Positions 9,531 to 21,195 of a stretch of DNA of 64,000 bases are shown one piece after another; the first letter of the stretch is position 1, and every line of letters starts with the position of its first letter. A model generated the notes under the pieces. That model was not told the DNA's origin. It saw only the letters and a list, made by a program, of their open reading frames with translations, and searched no databases. Source of the stretch: Taudactylus pleione (Eukaryota > Chordata > Amphibia > Anura > Myobatrachidae); NCBI GenBank assembly GCA_031769625.1, contig JAUIMM010000534.1:5792001-5856000 (forward strand), in the 5' to 3' direction. The translations under genes were made by a program, and so were the position numbers.

Positions 9531-11030
9531 AGATGGCTAGCAGATGGGCTCACTGATGTAAGATAGGTCAGATGAACACAGTAGTATCAATTGCACCAAA
9601 ATATACTCAGCTTTTAAGAAGATCCACTACAAAGAGACTGGGCTGAGCTCTAGCAGCCCTTTAAATAGTCCCAACCTAACTCCTCCTTCCAACAAATCAC
9701 ATAGGATAATCCAACCATCTGACATACTCACATTTGCCCAGCAACAAGGCTGCCATAAACACCAACACCCAGCAGAAAACCAGCAATCTTATCTATCCTC
9801 AATTCTATATAAATTTCATCTTCCATAATAATAAACAGATTTGTCCACGTACACTGTTGCTCTAGTCATTCCAAAAAGCCCCTCTTGGCACCAGGTTCCA
9901 GGTGACTTGGCTGCACAGAGCGACTTTTCACTGAAAATGAGCATCGTATACGCACACCTGATACCACTGGAACTGACAAAAGTGTATTGCTAGTGTTGTA
10001 TGCAGACCACTGTGATTTGTGACCTCTGTATGTCTGTGTTCGACTGAGTCTGAATCTGTGTAAAAAGTGCTCCGATGCCAGCACCAGCTGCTTTATCTCA
10101 TGCCAAGTTATATTGTGCTTAATCTGCAACTTTGCACATGTGTAAAACCAATGTGTGTCATGAAAGTCACAGTCTGGCATCTCCAGTACACTGTGTGCGG
10201 CTTTTTGCTCTGCAATGCATATTATATGCAAATTAAAGAAATATACTGTACGTTACTACTCTCAGAGCATCCCAGTCACGCCGGCCGTCTCCCGCCACAT
10301 GGTGTATAGATGCTAAGAGGACACATCTCAAGTTTTAAGTTGTGCATTGCCAAGCTCGCCAAAGCAGATTACACTTATGTTTATGCTCACCCTTTTGTCT
10401 GCAAAGACCAGAGAGAAGTGATATTGGTCAATCTTTTACATCTGATAGGTAAAGCTGCATGTCATCTGTATAAATTATTATTAATACAATATTTTGTTTC
10501 CACCCCATGAATATTTGGATGGTTTAGTGGTCAAGCCAAAAAGTACAGGACATAGCGTACATCTCTACCATGTACTCTTGCTCAACCTAGAAGACTCCAA
10601 CACTGATGCATTTACACACAATCTGGCCTTTCAGTTAGACCACAGTAATTTATGCCAACCTATGGAATTAGGACCCATGACTTGTGTTATATTTATACAA
10701 TACCTTCAGAAGTCAGCCTACTCCAGGTGTCTTCCATTGGTAAAACAAGTAATCATGAGATCCACCTTTTCCAATAGTGAATCCAAATAGGTTTGTACTA
10801 TCAACAGATAATTTGGAGAAGGTAACCTCACCCATATAAAGAGTTAAATTCTAGATCGAATTTGTGAATCATATTCTTCATTCTACTAATTATAAAATAC
10901 ATGATAACACATTCCTGCACATTTCTACCCATATCATGTAGTATTTCAGAAACAGTTACACTTGCATTTTCAATTCTTGCAGAATAAGCTAAGTAGCTAC
11001 TATTCTACTGGCGGCTGCAACTGTGCTGTA
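9531..11030. other. Non-coding stretch, nothing recognised
   Basis: Several 60-120-codon frames on both strands have no domain. I see no mobile-element ends, repeats or RNA gene. The part up to about 9860 may belong to the 5' end of the DIRS-like element. Confidence 0.5.
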
Positions 11031-11475
11031 ATAGCAGGACACCAGTCTCTGCTTCGACAAATTATAATCACAGGACACCGTAACAGCTTGTTAACAAGCA
11101 GAGACTGACACACCTGTATTATAGCAGGCCAACAGTCTGCTCCACCACTATTATACTAACACCGCACTAGGGTCTGCCCTATCCGTAATGTAAAAAGACA
11201 GCACTAGAGGATACTCCACCATACTATGATTACACAACACTAATGTCTGCTCCATCTGTAATATAACAACACATTACTAGAGGCTGCTCCACCATACTAT
11301 GATTACACAACACTAATGTCTGCTCCATCTGTAATATAACAACACATTACTAGAGGCTGCTCTACCATACTATGATTACACAACACTAATGTCTGCTCCA
11401 TCTGTAATATAACAACACATTACTAGAGGCTACTCCACCATACTGTGATAATGCAGCACCACAGTCTGCTCCCCC
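11030..11475. repeat. 73-bp minisatellite, about four regular copies
   Basis: ACCATACTATGATTACACAA recurs at 11218, 11291 and 11364, with a diverged copy at 11437: an exact 73-bp period. Older, degenerate units (ACAGTCTGCTCCACC, GACACCAGTCTCTGC) extend leftward to about 11030. Confidence 0.9.
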
Positions 11476-11539
11476 TGTATAATAATAAACATAATTAGCA
11501 CAGCACATGGCCGCTCCTCACTTTTTTCACAGTTCACAC

Positions 11540-11715
11540 TACACAGTGCAATGATATCCGTCCGCGAGCCAATCATAACTCGCGGACTGGTAGCCAATCA
11601 GAAGCGGACGCTCCTGATTGGCTGCCAGTCCACGAGCACTGGCTGGCTCGCCTTCGGCACAATAATTGACTTGCTGCCGGATTTATATCAATTGTACCAG
11701 CACTGCTGGACCCGG
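11540..11715 (+). promoter_or_regulatory. CCAAT-rich promoter-like block before the 69-bp array
   Basis: This GC-rich block carries CCAAT at 11569 and 11594 and an inverted CCAAT (ATTGG) at 11617, then a TATA-like TTTATAT at 11682. The two inner CCAAT boxes lie in an inverted repeat, GACTGGTAGCCAATCAG/CTGATTGGCTGCCAGTC, with a 12-bp loop. The order and ~60-bp spacing from CCAAT to TATA fit a polymerase II promoter reading into the array at 11766. It could be an LTR or transposon promoter remnant. No transcript evidence is available. Confidence 0.45.
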
Positions 11716-11765
11716 GCCCCCCTCTCTCTCCGGGTCCGAGACTCGAGGCCTTGCGGTCCACCCCT

Positions 11766-13365
11766 GATGGCAGTTTGCACTGGATTGCAGATGTTACTAG
11801 TGTCTGACATACTAGCACACAGTGACAGTAGCCTGTTTGCAGTTTGCACTGGATTAAAGATGTTACTAGTGTCTGACATACTAGCACACAGTGACAGTAA
11901 CCTGTTTGCAGTTTGCACTGGATTGCAGATGTTATTAGTGTCTGACATACTAGCACACAGTGACAGTAACCTGTTTGCAGTTTGCACTGGATTGCAGATG
12001 TTACTAGTGTCTGACATACTAGCACACAGTGACAGTAACCTGTTTGCAGTATGCACTGGATTGCAAATGTTACTAGTGTCTGACATACTAGCACACAGTG
12101 ACAGTAGCCTGTTTGCAGTTTGCACTGGATTGCAGATGTTACTAGTGTCTGACATACTAGCACACAGTGACAGTAACCTGTTTGCAGTTTGCACTGGATT
12201 ACAGATATTACTAGTGTATGACATACTAGCACACAGTGACAGTAACCTGTTTGCAGTTTGCACTGGATTACAGATATTACTAGTGTATGACATACTAGCA
12301 CACAGTGACAGTAACCTGTTTGCAGTTTGCACTGGATTACAGATGTTACTAGTGTCTGACATACTAGCACACAGTGACAGTAACCTGTTTGCAGTTTGCA
12401 CTGGATTACAGATATTACTAGTGTATGACATACTAGCACACAGTGACAGTAGCCTGTTTGCAGTTTGCACTGCATTACAGATGTTACTAGTGTATGACAT
12501 ACTAGCACACAGTGACAGTAGCCTGTTTACAGTTTGCACTGGATTACAGATGTTACTAGTGTATGACATACTAGCACACAGTGACAGTAACCTGTTTGCA
12601 GTTTGCACTGGATTGCAGATGTTACTAGTGTCTGACATACTAGCACACAGTGACAGTAACCTGTTTGCAGTTTGCACTGGATTACATATATTACTAGTGT
12701 ATGACTTACTAGCACACAGTGACAGTAACCTGTTTGCAGTTTGCACTGGATTACAGATGTTACTAGTGTATGACATACTAGCACACCGTGACAGTAGCCT
12801 GTTTGCAGTTTGCACTGGATTACAGATGTTACTAGTGTATGACATACTAGCACACCGTGACAGTAGCCTGTTTGCAGTTTGCACTGGATTACAGATGTTA
12901 CTAGTGTATGACATACTAGCACACCGTGACAGTAGCCTTTTTGCAGTTTGCACTGCATTACAGATGTTACTAGTGTATGACATACTAGCACACAGTGGCA
13001 GTAACCTGTTTCCAGTTTGCACTGGATTACAGATATTACTAGTGTATGACATACTAGCACACAGTGACAGTAACCTGTTTGCAGTTTGCACTGGATTACA
13101 GATGTTACTAGTGTATGACATACTAGCACACAGTGACAGTAGCCTGTTTGCAGTTTGCACTGGATTACAGATGTTACTAGTGTATGACATACTAGCACAC
13201 AGTGACAGTAGCCTTTTTGCAGTTTGCACTGGATTGCAGATGTTTACCAGTGTATGACATACTAGCACATAGTGACAGTAGCCTTTTTGCAGTTTGCACT
13301 GGATTGCAGATGTTACTAGTGTCTGACAAATTAGCACACAGTGACATTAGCCTGTTTGCACTGGA
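11766..13365 (+). repeat. 69-bp tandem array, about 23 copies, open in several frames
   Basis: The unit, beginning GCAGTTTGCACTGGATT and continuing GTTACTAGTGTCTGACATAC, repeats every 69 bp. Since 69 is divisible by three and the unit lacks stops in several frames, a 568-codon plus-strand frame and minus-strand frames of 549 and 311 codons result. These are not genes: the peptide is a 23-residue repeat read equally well on both strands. Copies on the left mostly have GTGTCTGACA and those on the right GTGTATGACA. Three consecutive copies share CACACCGTGAC (about 12783, 12852, 12921), showing recent block duplication. Confidence 0.95.
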
Positions 13366-13423
13366 TTACAGTTGCTGTTAGCTACAGTGACTGACAAAGT
13401 AAGCACATTACACAGTGATAAAG

Positions 13424-13428
<5 letters not shown>

Positions 13429-13455
<27 letters not shown>

Positions 13456-13760
13456 ATTTTATTTATAGGGCACCACAAGAGGTCCACAGCACCGTACATA
13501 CAGTAAAGGGTACACAGAACATTACATTACAATAAAGTAACCAACTTATAAACAGAGCACAAGTAACAATTAGCAACACAATTCTCCATACACAATACAG
13601 CTGGGAAGGTGAAGGCTGTCATAGAAGTGCTAGAGGAGAAGGCTGTGAGACAGTGGGGAGGAGGACCCTGCTCCTAGGAGTTTACAATCTAGGGGAGAGG
13701 GGAGACTGACAGATGACATGAGGCAAGAGTGTGTAGAGGGGGACCCGAGTGCAGGAAGTA
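13429..13760 (-). mobile_element. Reverse-oriented SINE or LINE 3' end with (TTA)n tail
   Basis: The (TTA)n run at 13429-13453 leads into TTTTATTTATAGGGCACC, and the minus strand reads as a CR1/L2-type 3' tail (GGTGCCCTATAAATAAAA) of the sort that ends many vertebrate SINEs. The interior contains GAGTTTACAATCTAGGGGAG, like the segment of the SINEs at 15544 and 43849. The boundaries are approximate. Confidence 0.5.
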
Positions 13761-14002
13761 GGCGAGGTAGAGATGGCTGAGGCAGGAGGGACAGAGACTT
13801 GGTGACGTGGTTATGTGTTGGAAGGGTGCGCTTTGGTGAACAAAGATGCCAGCAGTTACCCCTACCACCCAATCCATCTACTTACAACTCTCTCTAATGG
13901 CATTTAATTGCATCGATTTGAAGCACAACTATAGTCCACAACCTCTCCATAAACTTTCCTGTGGAAAATGGCGCCTGATCAAGAGGGAGAGTCTCTTATG
14001 TG

Positions 14003-14136
14003 GAATCCAAAACACGCAAGATCCGAGATTTCCGGGAAAATTATGCTTTGTCTCGTATTGAGATCCAAATTTGGCGGCAAGATTTGAGCCAAGACTTGTG
14101 TTTGGTTTTCAGGAAAACCAAACCGCTCATCTCTAG
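14003..14136. mobile_element. hAT-type MITE fragment
   Basis: The segment contains GAATCCAAAACACGCAAGATCC and ends ACCGCTCATCTCTA, matching the right terminus (CCATTCATCTCTA) of the MITE at 49096-49473. The left end is not identifiable. Confidence 0.55.
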
Positions 14137-14219
14137 TCGTACATGTACGAGATTTGCAGTGGATAGTGGCATGATATGTCCCCCCACAACTTTTCACTTT
14201 GGTTCAAAATGGCTTCTCT

Positions 14220-15322
14220 AAGTGATTGCAAAATACAGAAATTATATAAATATTACAGGATTACAGTTTGTGAATCAAATATTATGTAACTTACATTTAA
14301 CAGTTTCTGAATTAAGCTGCTTATGGATTTATTTTTCAAGAAATGCCTGATTAGAATAATGCTTTATCTTCACGATGGGGATAAGGAGATTTAAATATTT
14401 GCTTTGTTGGAAATTGTCAGTAAAGATTAAAAGACTTTCAATGAGCTTCATCTAGTTCTAACAAATTGTTTGTTTGTTTATTTATTTATTTAACCATTTT
14501 ATTTTTATGATTGTATAGAATTATATTCTTCTCCATGGCCATATGACATAAAAACATACAGATACACGAAAGTATCACTATACTATTCATACTTCGCAGC
14601 ATTTTACGATAATAATATGGTGCACGCTGCTACTGAGCACCTGTGTCTGTCACGCACTGAGTTTGATTGTAATGTTTTAGGAGTTTTATGTATTTTAAAT
14701 ATTACTCTTCTATAACTATTAACTGTATATTAATAATTTGTATTGAGAGGGCAATATATATTTTATAGCATAGTTTGTATATACTGCAAAACCGACAAAT
14801 ATTCCCAGGGACACTTACAGTAATCTGGACAATCTCTAGAAACTAAGGACAAGAATGTTACGATGCTGTCTAACCAGATGACTATTTGACATAAACCTGT
14901 GTCACAAACTGAATTTTTGTTTATGCATTAGAGAATTAGACCCTCTGTTCCCAGTTAACAGAGTCACTGAGTTACCTTCCCTAAGGCCTCTGTGCTGTTC
15001 TGGAGCACATGCACCAATTATGCAGTTTGCCTTTGAATGTAGATGTCTTTGGATTCTGATAGTAGACACAACTTACTGGAAAGCCACGTAAAACCAAATA
15101 TATTATATACTGTACCACCGGCCGGCACTCTTTCCAATGCTTAGAAGCTAGATACACACTAGACACCTGGGATCTCTAACAAAAATCTCAGAGCCCATAA
15201 CCCCATCAAAAAGTTGGGACATAACAAATTACCAATATCAATTCATTTGAAACTATGCCCGTTGGTAATTAATGCAAAAGATCAATGATAACAAGAAAAG
15301 GAGAGATCAACATTTTATTAGG

Positions 15323-15325
<3 letters not shown>
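14220..15325. other. AT-rich non-coding stretch
   Basis: About 1.1 kb of AT-rich sequence without a recognisable gene, element end or RNA. Short frames of about 60 codons lack domains. Confidence 0.6.

Positions 15326-15367
<42 letters not shown>
15326..15367. repeat. (TA)n microsatellite
   Basis: About 42 bp of uninterrupted TA alternation. Confidence 0.95.
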
Positions 15368-15369
<2 letters not shown>

Positions 15370-15543
15370 ATCGAATCACTCCAATAACAACTACAAAGGA
15401 GTACGTGTAAATTCAGAGAAAAGTTGAGCTACCTACATTTTAGGCTTATTCCCATCAAGTAATCCAAACCATTAAATCACAATTTAATCTTCCTTGTGTT
15501 TGTTCAGCATATGCTTTACCACCCAGCAGTTTAAAAATATAAT

Positions 15544-15897
15544 GGGCAGCACAGACGGTGTAATGGTTAGCATTACCGCCTCACAGCACTGAGGTCATGG
15601 GTTCGATTCCCACCATGGCCCTGTGTGGAGTTTGTATATTCTCCCTCTGCTTGCGTGGGTTTCCCCCGGGTACTCCGGTTTCCTCCCACACTCCAAAAAT
15701 ATACTGGTAGGTTAATTGGCTCCTAACACAAATTAACGGTAGTGTGTAAGTGTGTGTACATGTGGTAGGGAACATAGATTGTAAGCTTCACTGGGGCAGG
15801 GACTGATGTGAATGGTCAAATATTCTGTCTGTAAAGTGCTGTGGAATATGTGTGCGCTATATAAATAACTGGTAATAAATAAAATAAATAAATAAAT
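15544..15897 (+). mobile_element. tRNA-derived SINE, copy 1
   Basis: The head GCACAGACGGTGTAATGG...GGTTCGATTCC contains a perfect RNA polymerase III B box and a plausible A box region. It is followed by a conserved middle (CCTCCCACACTCCAAAAATA) and a tail GTGCGCTATATAAATAACTG ending in (AAATA)n. It is about 85-90% identical to 43849-44189. This is a retroposed SINE mobilised by a CR1/L2-like LINE, not a functional tRNA, since the cloverleaf 3' half is absent. Confidence 0.9.
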
Positions 15898-15904
15898 ATT
15901 GTTG

Positions 15905-17165
15905 TGTCTTAGAATCACAAGTAGAGAAACAGCATGGATTTACTGGGGGAGATCATGTTAAACAAATCTTATTGACTTTTTTGACTGGGTGACTAAGGAA
16001 ATAGATAAAGGGGGGCTTATCTAGACTTTAGTAAGACTTTTGACAGTGTTCCACATCGCAGACTGTTAAATAAACTGTAAAGAATGGGATTGGATACAAA
16101 GATAGTTGAATGAATAAGATCTTGGCTGCAGGATAGGAAACAGAGAGTTGTAGTAAATGGAGTGCAGTCTCAAGAGGGAAATGTTACCAGTGGAGTACCT
16201 CAGGGATCTGTACTTGGACCAGTGCTTTTTATTATCTTTATTTGTGACATTGCAAATGGGATTGAAGGGAATCTATGCCTGTTTGCAGATGACACAAAGA
16301 TATGCAACAGGGTAGACACACCAGGAGGGGTAAAACAAATGATTGATGATCTAGGTAGACTAGAGGAATGGTCAAGAACGTGGCAACTACAGTTTAATGC
16401 CATAAATGCAAGATCATGTACTTGGGTCTCAAAAATCCAAAGGCAAAATACAGTATTAACGGCACTATACTGGAAACTACTGAAGAGGAAAGGGATCTAG
16501 GAGTCACTATTTCAGGTGACTTAAAGGCAGGTAAACATTGTAACAAAGCAATGAGGAAGGCAAGTCAGATGCTTGGTTGCACAGGGAAAGGAATCAGTAG
16601 CAGAAAGAAAGAAGTGATAATACCACTGTATAGGTCATTGGTACATCCTCATCTCTAATACTGTGTTCAGTTCTGGATCCATATCTCCAGAAGGATATTA
16701 ATACATTAGAGACTGTACAAAGAAGGGCAACTAAAATGGTGCAAGGTCTACACCACAAAACGTACCAGGAAAGACTAAAAGATCTTAATATGTATAGTTT
16801 GGAGCATAGAAGGGAAAGGGGGATATGAGAGAAACGTTCAAATATATAAAGGGTTTTAACAAGGTAAAGGAAGGAGACATTCTTCAAAGAAAGAGAAGTA
16901 TTAGAACAAGAGGACATGTTCTGAAACTGGAGGGTGGTAGGTTCAGGGGAAATTTGAGAAAAATGACTTCACAGAAAGGATAGTGGACAAGTCATAGGTG
17001 GTAGAGGCTAAGACAGTAGAACAATTTAAACATGCATGGAATAGACATAAGGAGAAGATCCTTCAGAAGAAGTAAGGATCAATAAGGGTTGACGTAACAA
17101 TATTTTTAAAAATGGGGCAGACTAGATGGGCCAAGTGGTTCTTATCTGCTGTCAAATTTTATATT
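15905..17165 (+). mobile_element. CR1/L2-type LINE, 5'-truncated, degenerate RT
   Basis: RT motifs appear in order: DFSKTFDSVPHHRLL near 16025-16070, a DRKQRVVVNGVQS segment, VTSGVPQGSVLGPVLF at 16187-16232, and FADDTKI with the catalytic Asp pair near 16283. Continuation needs a frame change near 16420 into LGVTISGDLKAGKH, then the C-terminal LVHPHL and the AGACTAGATGGGCCAAGTGG tail at 17118. Stops and frameshifts make it dead. The endonuclease and ORF1 are absent, as usual for 5' truncation. The boundary with the SINE is close, and the 3' end around 17165 lacks a clear microsatellite. Confidence 0.85.
16162..16658 (+). pseudogene. LINE reverse transcriptase remnant
   Basis: Two overlapping frames (16162-16500 and 16416-16658) carry the palm of a CR1/L2-clade RT. 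The first has SGVPQGSVLGPVLFIIFICD and LFADDTKI, motifs B and C, the latter with the FADD catalytic box. The second starts YLGLKNPKAKYSINGTIL and contains LGVTISGDLKAGKHCNKAMR, typical of the region after the palm. A frameshift near 16420 joins them. Upstream motif A lies in broken frames. The enzyme would copy LINE RNA at a nicked chromosomal site. Confidence 0.85.
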
Positions 17166-17558
17166 TCCAATCGGATTTTTGTGATTTTCTGATAAATAAC
17201 TATCTATAGCTCCAAAAACTTTTTAATACTTTGAATCCATTTTACACTGGCCAAATAACCCTTACACTGAATGGATGCTGTGCACAGGGAACACTTCATC
17301 CTACGGGTGGAACAGCGGGGCAGTGCCCGAAAAATGGGACTGTCCTGCTGAAATCGGGAATAGGTGGGAGGGGTGCGCCCTCTATGGGGTGGTGCCCCTG
17401 TTCGACCGCACTGGTTGAACATGACTCGAGCTGGCCATGACTCCTACCATGTACTATACATATTTATACAGGCTGCACATCTATTCTCACCCTTCTTAAA
17501 CTATTATGCCTTTAATAATTCTCTAAAGGATTTAATAAACTGAAAGTGTCTTTTAAAG

Positions 17559-17885
17559 GGTTGGGTATGGAATGTCGGCTCTCAGGATCCTGGTGCTCAA
17601 AATCCCGATGCCGGCATCCAGACTAGGTTACAATCCTGACACAACCATATAAGTATACTAACCTTACCCCCACAGCCTAACCCTAACCCTCCCGCAGGTG
17701 CCTAACACTAACCCTCCCCCTAACCCGAATACTTACCGTCGGGATGTCAGTGGTTGGGATGCTGGCGCTGGGATTCTGACTTTGTGATTTTCTGATAAAT
17801 AACTATCTTTAGCTAAAAAAACTTTTTATACTTTGAATCTAGCGAACCGGCATCCCAATAGCCAGGATCATAACCACATCCCATT
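17559..17885. mobile_element. Telomere-like-cored MITE, copy 1
   Basis: The flanks GGTATGGAATGTCGG and GGCATCCCAATAGCC enclose a C-rich core of repeated CCTAACCCTAACCCTCCC. Related units are at 21196, 56440 and 57205. A 62-bp segment inside the right half (from about 17779) duplicates 17174-17236. Confidence 0.7.
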
Positions 17886-17889
17886 AAAA

Positions 17890-18413
17890 TATGATGGCAA
17901 GTCCATAAAATATGTCCCAAACAATGTAAAATGTATTCAGATATATGTAACATAAGGAAATTAATATCTACAACAATTGACCTCCCTGGTGGGTAATGTC
18001 ACAAACAACTATGACACCGCCCTTATGGTGTATAACCAGGTCAGTTATGCTTTAAAAGACAGTTTTTATAAACATACTGCCTGCAAATACTTGTTGTGAA
18101 TTTTCTTTACCTTGGCAATCTACATGCGTTGCATGAGGGCTGGTCGCACAGGTCTCGGTTGCTGACAGAAATTTTTGGGGTTACTCCAGGAAAAATCATA
18201 TGGCTGCACCGAGTCTCACATATTCATATGCTCTGAGAGAGGTAACTCTATGGACTTGGGAGTTCCCTCATCACCTGCACCTTATACACTTACCCTGCCA
18301 TAATAACCCAGCATACTCTCTGTAGCATTGCTAGATTATTTATTGTGTCCTTTTATCTCTCATGCTCCAGACTAATTACAAGTGTACTAAACTTTTCACA
18401 TTAACTGTGGCCA
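17890..18413. other. Non-coding stretch
   Basis: No gene, repeat or element end recognised. Confidence 0.5.
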
Positions 18414-18415
18414 TA

Positions 18416-19682
18416 CAGTGCATCTGGAAAGTATTCACAACGCTTCACTTTTTCCACATTTTGTTATGTTACAGCCTTATTCCAAAATGGAATAAATTTA
18501 TTTTTGTCCTCAAAATTCTACACACAATAATGACACATAATGACAACGTGTAAAAAGTTTTTTTGAGATTTTTGCAAATTTAATAAAAAAAAAACGTAAA
18601 GTAATCACATGTACATAAGTATTCATGGCCTTTGCTCGATACATTGTTGATGCACCTATGGCAGCAATTACAGCCTCAAGTGTATTTGAATATGATGCCA
18701 CATGCTTGGCAGTTTCGCCCATTTCTCTTTGCAGCACCTCTCAAGCTCCATCAGGTTGGATGGGAAGCGTCGGTGCACAGCCATTTTCAGATCTCTCCAG
18801 AGATGTTCAGTTGGATTCAAGTCTGGGCTATGGCTGGGCCACTCTAGGACATTCACAGAGTTGTCCTGAAGCCACTCCTTTGATATCTTGGCTGTGTGCT
18901 TAGGGTCGTTGTCCTGCTAAAAGATGAACTGTCGCCCCAGTCTGATGTCAAGAGTGCTCTGGAGCAGGTTTTCATCCACGATGTCTCTGTACATTGCTGC
19001 ATTCATCTTTCCCACAGCATGATGCTGCCACCACCATGGTTCACTGTAGGGATGGTATTGGCCTGGTGATGAGCGGTGCCTGGTTTCCTCCAAACATAAC
19101 ACCTGGCATTCATGCCAGAGAGTTCAATCTTTGTCTCTCATGGTCTGAGAGTCCTTCAGGTGCATTTTGGCAAACTATAGGTGGGCTGCCATGTGCTTTT
19201 TACTAAGGAGTGGCTTCCGTCTGGCCACTCTACCATACAGGCCTGATTGCTGGATTGCTGCAGAGATGGTTGCCCTTCTGGAAGGTTCTCCTCTCTCCAC
19301 AGAGAAATGCTGTAGCTCTGACAGAGTGACCATCGGGTTCTTGGTCACCTCCCTTACTAGAGCCCTTCTCCCCCGATCACTCAGTTTAGACGGCCAGCCA
19401 ACTCTAGGAAGAGTCCTGGTGGTTCCAAACTTCTTCCATTTACGGATGATGGCGGTTACTGTACTCATTGGGACATTCAAAGCAGCAGATATTTTTCTGT
19501 ACCCTTCCCCAGATTTGTGCCTTGAGACAATCCTGTCTCGGAGGTCTACAGACAATTCCTTGGACAATTCATTGGACTTCATGCTTGGTTTGTGCTCTGA
19601 CATGCACAGTCAAGTGTGGGACCTAATATAGACAGGTGTATGCCTTTCAAAATCATGTCCAATCAACTGAATTTTCTGTAAA
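18416..19682 (-). mobile_element. Tc1-type DNA transposon, one end missing
   Basis: The left terminus CAGTGCATCTGGAAAGTATT follows a TA dinucleotide (18414-18415), the expected Tc1/mariner target. A minus-strand transposase gene fills the interior. The other terminal repeat is not found: recognisable Tc1 sequence stops at about 19682, where a gypsy RT fragment begins. The element is therefore truncated and immobile. Confidence 0.85.
18660..19603 (-). pseudogene. Tc1 transposase, frameshifted
   Basis: The N-terminal piece (19175-19603) starts at a good Met and carries the paired-like DNA-binding region: ELSVDLRDRIVSRHKSGEGY, then a second helix-turn-helix with TAIIRKWKKFGTTRTLPRVG. The first 142 codons are intact up to LLSKKHMAAHL. 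The middle is broken, and the C-terminal piece (18668-18856) has [19 protein letters not shown], which includes the last catalytic acidic residue of the DDE triad, here E in EHLW. Transposase cuts and joins at TA sites. Frameshifts between 18860 and 19175 inactivate it. Confidence 0.85.
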
Positions 19683-19683
19683 G

Positions 19684-20935
19684 AGGATTCATCTGCCCAT
19701 TCTATGTCTCCTGTTGCGGCAGGGTTCGTCTTCATTAAAAGAAAGATTGAGCTTAGCCTGTGTATTGATTATTGTAACTTGGATGATATCATGATGAAAA
19801 CTCAATATCCACTTCCCCTGATCTTAGAATTATTTGACGGAGTCAAATGGTGCAACCATGTTCACAAATTAGATCTCAGAGGTGCATACACCCTCATCAG
19901 AATTTGCTAAGGTGATGAGTGGAAGACATCATTCTATACCTGGAATGGTCATTATGAGTATCTGGTAAAGCCCCTTGGTCTGTGCAATTCTCCTGCTGTA
20001 TTCCAAAAGTTTGTGAATGAAATCTTCTGGTACTTTGTTCGTGTATCTGGATGACATCCTCATCTTTTCAAGAAATATCAAGGGTCATCACAAACATGTA
20101 AAAAAAGTTCTTCTTCGTTTAAGACAAAACAACCTATTCTGGCAACTGGAAAAAAGTGTGGTCAGTGTGGACTCTATTCCCTTCCTCGGGTACAGGTATA
20201 TCAGCTCTGGCTCTGGGTTGCAAATGAATCCAGAGAAAATTCAGGCTATCCTCAATTGGCCACAGACCACTACCCTAAAAGTTGTACAGCAGTTCTAAGG
20301 CATCTTCAATTACTACCATAAGTTCATACGCGGATATTCCACAGTAGTCTCTCCAATTGCCACTCTCACCAAGAAGGGTGTCAATCAAGCTAAGTGGTCT
20401 GAGGATGATCAGTTATCTTTCCAACAACCCAAGCAAACAAACGTTCATCTAGGCACCTAGAATAGATCAGCCAGATGTTACTCTTACATTCTTCCCATAG
20501 GTGGACCCTTTAACTGTCAGAGTGGGAGCCATTGTCATCCAGAAAGTGCTTGATGGCAAACTTCACCCATGCATGTTCTTCTCTCGGAAATTCCAACCTG
20601 CCAGAAAAAAACTATTCTATTGATGATAAAGAGCTGCTTACCATGAAAAAAGCTCTAGAAGAATGGAGACTGCATGCTTTCCAGTAATTATCTATACGGA
20701 CTACAAACACCTCCTCTACCGCAAATCTGCACAGTGCATGAACCGGCGCCAGGCTCAATGGCCCCTGTTTTTCTCATGCTTTGGTATCCTAATATCTTTC
20801 CATCCAGGATCCAAGAACCGCAGAGCCAATGCACTCTCTTGGTCCATGTTTAAGGATGAAAATCTCTTAGCCTTGGAGAGACATCCCATTCGAAATCCCC
20901 AGTGTGTAGCTGCAATCACCTGATGAGGTGAAAAG
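19684..20935 (+). pseudogene. Ty3/gypsy reverse transcriptase and RNase H fragment
   Basis: Three frames cover RT to RNase H. 19704-19910 has FIKRKIELSLCIDYCNLDDI and KLDLRGAYTLIRI (motif A). 20017-20298 has [20 protein letters not shown] with the catalytic YLDD, and FLGYRYISSGSGLQMNPEKI. 20663-20923 has IIYTDYKHLLYRKSAQCMNR and HPGSKNRRANALSW, from the RNase H and connection region. Stops near 19908 and 20300 and frame changes show decay. Gag, protease and LTRs are absent here. The integrase fragment at 24290 is in the opposite orientation, so it is probably another copy. Confidence 0.85.
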
Positions 20936-21195
20936 TTTGGAAAAATCCATATTGTAAAGTAAAATTGCCTGTACTAGGTTCAGAACCCGTGGGACAACCC
21001 CCCTAAAAGATTAATTAGGCACTTGAAAGGTTTTAATTAGCTTAATTTGGCCAACATTGACATATTATTTTTGGGGTGATATTCTGCATAATGCAGAATA
21101 ATACTGTAGGTTAAATGACAAGAATATGGTGGTGTTGTATTATCGAAAGGTGTTTTGAGATTTGCAAGTGGGAGTTATATGTGTTTTTTTGTGTT

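Noticed and set aside
11551..13337. Frames of 568 (plus) and 549 (minus) codons that look like a repeat protein
   Set aside because: The unit is 69 bp, divisible by three, with no stop in several frames, so both strands stay open. The same short peptide is repeated and there is no codon bias or domain.
11766..13365. CRISPR-like array
   Set aside because: Units are head-to-tail identical with no unique spacers, there are no cas genes, and the context is a vertebrate genome.
15548..15620. tRNA gene suggested by the GGTTCGATTCC B box
   Set aside because: No cloverleaf 3' half. The same head recurs at 43849 with a long shared body and A-rich tail, so it is a SINE.
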